The translations under genes were made by a program, and so were the position numbers. 15,933 bases of DNA from JAMOBE01 sp039908285 (GTDB lineage Bacteria > Pseudomonadota > Alphaproteobacteria > Rhodospirillales > Rhodospirillaceae), in NCBI GenBank assembly GCA_039908285.1, contig JAMOBE010000084.1, positions 1 through 15,933 of the forward strand. Reading direction: 5' to 3'. Of the stretch, positions 13,294 through 15,933 are shown piece after piece (the stretch's first letter is position 1; each line of letters starts with the position of its first letter). The notes beneath the pieces were generated by a model, which had not been told where the DNA came from, did no database searches, and saw only the letters and a program-made list of their open reading frames with translations.

Positions 13294-13323
13294 CCCTCTC
13301 CCCCCGGAAGAGGGGGGAGAGGG
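13294..13323. repeat. palindromic repeat, variant copy 3
   Basis: Arms CCCTCTCCCCCC and GGGGGGAGAGGG (12 bases, perfect) enclose GGAAGA. It is a close relative of the 26-bp palindromes at 1474 and 8119 but with a changed centre. It sits in the 83-base gap between two genes of the minus-strand cluster, where a hairpin in the mRNA could alter the ratio of the two products. Confidence 0.8.
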
Positions 13324-13360
13324 CTTATGTCGTTCATGGCAGCACTGCATTCGCGCCCTC

Positions 13361-14347
13361 TCACTCCGTCGCCTGGGCCTGGAGCATGGCGGCGTATTCC
13401 TCGGCCAGCCGGGTGCCGTCGGGTGGCTCCTCCCAGATGGTGCAGTCCTTGCAGATGGGGACGGCTCCCTTGGCGCCGGTCAGGTGCAGGCGTCGGCGCT
13501 CGGTCATGATCGCCGAGTTCCACACCTCGGCGATGGAGTGATCGGCGACGCTGCCCGTGGGATAGTGGTTGTTGTAGTCGGCGTTGCACAGCGGCACCCG
13601 GCCGTCGGCGAAGATCACCATCAGCGACCACAGGGCGACGCACGGCAGCAGGGGCTCGAAGGTGTGGGCCACCGACTGGTAGTTCCCGAGCTGTCCGCCC
13701 CAGTTGTGGACGTTGTGATAGTTGACCCGGTCGGTCTCTCGCAGCTTCGTGTGCCAGAAGCGTTCGAACTCCGGCCATTCCTCATAGTTCTTCGGCTGGC
13801 GCACCATGCGCACCCAGATGCGGGTGGCGGGGCGCAGGCTGTCGCGCAGCGCGATGAAGCGCAGGGCGTTGGCCATCACCACGTCGTGGTTCAGCCGCAC
13901 GCGGATGCTCTCGAACACCGCCTTGTCCAGGCTGTCGATGGACAGGATGATGGTATCGAGCCGGGCCTCCAGCAGGCGCCGGGCGTTGGCCTCGTCCAGG
14001 AGCGACACGTTGGTGCTGATGCCGACGTCGCGGATGCCGCCATCCTTGAGGTAGGCCACCCGGTCGGGCAGGGCCTTGTCGAGGAGGGGCTCGCCGTCCT
14101 GGTGCAGGCTGACGCGGCGGATGGTGCCGGCGTTGGCGATGAGTTCATCGGCGATCTTGCGGAACAGCGGCTCCTTCATGGATGGCGTGCCGCGCGCCCA
14201 GTCGGAGACCGTGCACATGGGACAGCGGGCATTGCACGCGTTCACCGTCTCGATCTGGAAATACCGAGGGAAGCGGAGCAGGTCCTCGTATGTCTCGTCG
14301 GGACTTATGCGCTTGACGAGGTACTCGTGCAGACGGTCGGATGTCAT
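13361..14347 (-). CDS. radical SAM protein with SPASM-like C-terminus
   Basis: A 328-residue protein. The radical SAM cluster site is C38-NAR-C42-PM-C45 within QIETVNACNARCPMCTVSDW. Further conserved features are SLHQDGEPLLD (80-90), GISTNVSLLDE (109-119) and LSIDSLDKAVFESIR (135-149). The C-terminal part has four further cysteines (C236, C254, C299, C302) in a pattern PC-ALW, DGRVPLCNADYNNHYPTGSV, EVWNSAI, CKDC, typical of SPASM or twitch domains that hold an extra iron-sulfur cluster. Members of this group occur in ribosomal peptide maturation and in surface-polysaccharide clusters. The start at 14347 has AAGGAG nine bases upstream. Substrate unknown; the neighbours suggest a sugar or small-molecule pathway, which is inference. 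Confidence 0.9.
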   Translation of the reverse strand: MTSDRLHEYLVKRISPDETYEDLLRFPRYFQIETVNACNARCPMCTVSDWARGTPSMKEPLFRKIADELIANAGTIRRVSLHQDGEPLLDKALPDRVAYLKDGGIRDVGISTNVSLLDEANARRLLEARLDTIILSIDSLDKAVFESIRVRLNHDVVMANALRFIALRDSLRPATRIWVRMVRQPKNYEEWPEFERFWHTKLRETDRVNYHNVHNWGGQLGNYQSVAHTFEPLLPCVALWSLMVIFADGRVPLCNADYNNHYPTGSVADHSIAEVWNSAIMTERRRLHLTGAKGAVPICKDCTIWEEPPDGTRLAEEYAAMLQAQATE

Positions 14348-14430
14348 GGCGCCAGACTCCTTCCCGCCGTTTGCGACCGGGGGGGACTATCGCACCATGG
14401 GGGCCGTCTGGCAATCCCGGTTCGTGGGAG

Positions 14431-15933
14431 CTATCCTCCGACTCGCAGGAAGGACTCGAACATCAGCACCACCCACAGGGCGGCGCTGTGGTCCCGCAGT
14501 CCCGACTGGTGCTGCTCCGCCATCCGCCGCAGGGCGTTGACGTCGAAGCAGCCGCAGTCGCCGAGGGCCTGACTGCTCACCGCCGCCTGCACCCGCTCCC
14601 GCAGCGGTCCGCGGAACCAGGCGGCGAGGGGGGCCGTGAAGCCCTGTTTCGGCCGGTGAAGCAGCCGGTGGGGGACGTAGGGCTTGAGGGCGCGCTTCAG
14701 CAGATACTTCCCCCCACTGCGAGACAGTTTGAGCGACGAGGGCAGGCCTAGGCCCCACTCCACCAGGTCGTGGTCGAGCAGCGGCGAGCGCACCTCGAGT
14801 GAATTCGCCATGCTGGCCCGGTCAACCTTGACCAGGATGCGGCCGGGCAGCCAGGTCTTGAAGTCGGCGTACTGCACCTTTTGCAGCGGGTCGTCGGTGG
14901 GGGCGTTCTCCATGTGATGCCGCAGCACCTCCTCCGCCGAATAGCCCTGCAGGTCGCTGTGCATCCGGTGGCTGAACAGGGCGTTCCGGGTGGCGTCGTC
15001 CAGGACCGAGACGCTGCCGAAATAGCCGGCGACCGAGTCACAGGCCAGCTCCCGCAGGATGGTGCGAGCGCGCAGGGGTTGCGGCGCCCAGTCGAGTTTG
15101 GGATAGATCGCACCCAGGGCTCCGAACAGCGGCCGGCGCAGCGCCGCCGGCAGCAGGCGCCGCACCTTCTCCTCGCGGCAATGCCAGGGATAGCGGCGGT
15201 AGCCGGCGAACAGCTCGTCGCCGCCGTCGCCCGACAGCGCGACCGTCACCTTTTCGCGCGCCAGGGCCGAGACCCGCAGGGTCGGCATCGCCGAGCTGTC
15301 GCCGAAGGGTTCGTCGTAGATGCCGGCCAGGCGGTCCACCAGGTCGAAGGAGTCCGGATCCACGGTGCGCTCGTGGTGCTCGGTGCCGTAGCGCACGGCC
15401 ATCTCGCGGGCGAAGGCGGTCTCGTCGAAGGCACGGTGGCCGAAGCCGAGGGAGAAGGTCCGCACCGGATCGGGTGACAGCTCCGACATCAGCGCCACCA
15501 CCCCGCTCGAGTCGACGCCGCCGGAGAGAAAGGCGCCGAGGGGCACGTCGGACACCAGACGCAGCCGGATGGCCTCGCGCAGGCGGGACGCCAGTTCGGC
15601 CTCGGCGTCGGCGGTGGAGCATGGGGCGTGGGGGGTGAAGCTCAGGTCCCAGTAGGCGGCAAGCTCCGGCCCGCCCCCCCGCCGCCAGGACAGGACGTGG
15701 GCCGGCGGCAGCTTGGCGATGCCGCGGTAGATGGTGCGTGGATCGGGAATATAGCCGAGGGAGAAGTACTCCTCGATGGCCCGCGGGTCGAGCTGGCGGG
15801 GCATGGCGGGATGACGCAGCAGCGCTTTCAGCTCCGAGCCGAACACCACCAGGCCGTTGTCCAGCCGGGCGTAGTAGAGCGGTTTCTTGCCGACCCGGTC
15901 GCGGGCGAGAAACAGGGTCTCGCGATCGCGATC
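14431..15933 (-). CDS. asparagine synthetase-type glutamine amidotransferase (AsnB-like), N-terminus cut by window edge
   Basis: 500 residues are visible. The frame runs off the right edge, so the catalytic Cys2 and most of the glutaminase domain (roughly the first 100 residues of an expected 600) are outside. The visible part begins LFLARDRVGKKPLYYARLDN, the end of the class II glutaminase domain. The synthetase domain follows with the ATP-binding SGGVDSS (about base 15525 down to 15505), YDEPFGDSSAMPT, LSGDGGDELFAGYRRY and LEVRSPLLDHDLVEW. Such enzymes use glutamine ammonia and ATP to form an amide from a carboxylate. Besides asparagine synthesis, homologues in polysaccharide and natural-product clusters amidate uronic acids or other acids. 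Next to two radical SAM genes and an RmlD-like reductase, that accessory role seems likelier. It ends 83 bases before the radical SAM gene. Confidence 0.93.
   Translation of the reverse strand, partial: DRDRETLFLARDRVGKKPLYYARLDNGLVVFGSELKALLRHPAMPRQLDPRAIEEYFSLGYIPDPRTIYRGIAKLPPAHVLSWRRGGGPELAAYWDLSFTPHAPCSTADAEAELASRLREAIRLRLVSDVPLGAFLSGGVDSSGVVALMSELSPDPVRTFSLGFGHRAFDETAFAREMAVRYGTEHHERTVDPDSFDLVDRLAGIYDEPFGDSSAMPTLRVSALAREKVTVALSGDGGDELFAGYRRYPWHCREEKVRRLLPAALRRPLFGALGAIYPKLDWAPQPLRARTILRELACDSVAGYFGSVSVLDDATRNALFSHRMHSDLQGYSAEEVLRHHMENAPTDDPLQKVQYADFKTWLPGRILVKVDRASMANSLEVRSPLLDHDLVEWGLGLPSSLKLSRSGGKYLLKRALKPYVPHRLLHRPKQGFTAPLAAWFRGPLRERVQAAVSSQALGDCGCFDVNALRRMAEQHQSGLRDHSAALWVVLMFESFLRVGG

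Noticed and set aside
13278..13778. Long N-terminal extension of the RmlD-like reductase
   Set aside because: It runs through the upstream radical SAM gene in the wrong frame and through the palindromic repeat; the fold starts at 13277.

Overview
The window is GC-rich, densely coded bacterial DNA. The gene set (NAD-dependent DNA ligase, CGFS glutaredoxin, ChaN-type lipoprotein, bacteriohemerythrin, stand-alone cyclic-nucleotide-binding proteins) and the palindromic intergenic repeats fit an alphaproteobacterium, perhaps of the Rhodospirillales. That placement is inference from gene content and style; no rRNA or other definitive marker is present.

Left end (1-1617): no intact protein gene. 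It holds a large 37-bp-arm inverted repeat, two copies of a GTGACTGTCAC palindrome, a complete tRNA-Ser(CGA) on the minus strand with its own promoter, a truncated IS256-family transposase (N-terminal quarter only), and the first copy of a 26-bp perfect palindrome that recurs at 8119 and, in variant form, at 13294.

Centre-left (1618-3746): grxD (CGFS monothiol glutaredoxin), a convergent DUF192 secreted protein overlapping its 3' end, a CNB-domain protein behind a near-consensus promoter, a strong terminator, and an orphan HicB-type antitoxin on the minus strand with operator-like palindromes upstream.

Centre (3967-10118), all plus strand: a ChaN-like lipoprotein, a small OmpA-family periplasmic protein and ligA joined by two ATGA start/stop overlaps. 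These are followed by a bacteriohemerythrin with all seven iron ligands, a histidyl-tRNA synthetase of the less common 'PEWLPE' type, and a second CNB-domain protein. The short gaps could allow one long transcript.

10119-10539 is a repeat-rich spacer (two strong hairpins and a separate 25-bp inverted repeat) separating the plus-strand block from a minus-strand cluster.

Right end (10540-15933, minus strand, read right to left): an AsnB-type amidotransferase (cut by the window edge), a radical SAM/SPASM-like protein, an RmlD-like NAD(P) reductase/epimerase and a B12-binding-domain radical SAM enzyme. The last two overlap by GTGA. This looks like part of a surface-polysaccharide or small-molecule modification locus. 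Its product is unknown, and it is the most interesting part of the window.
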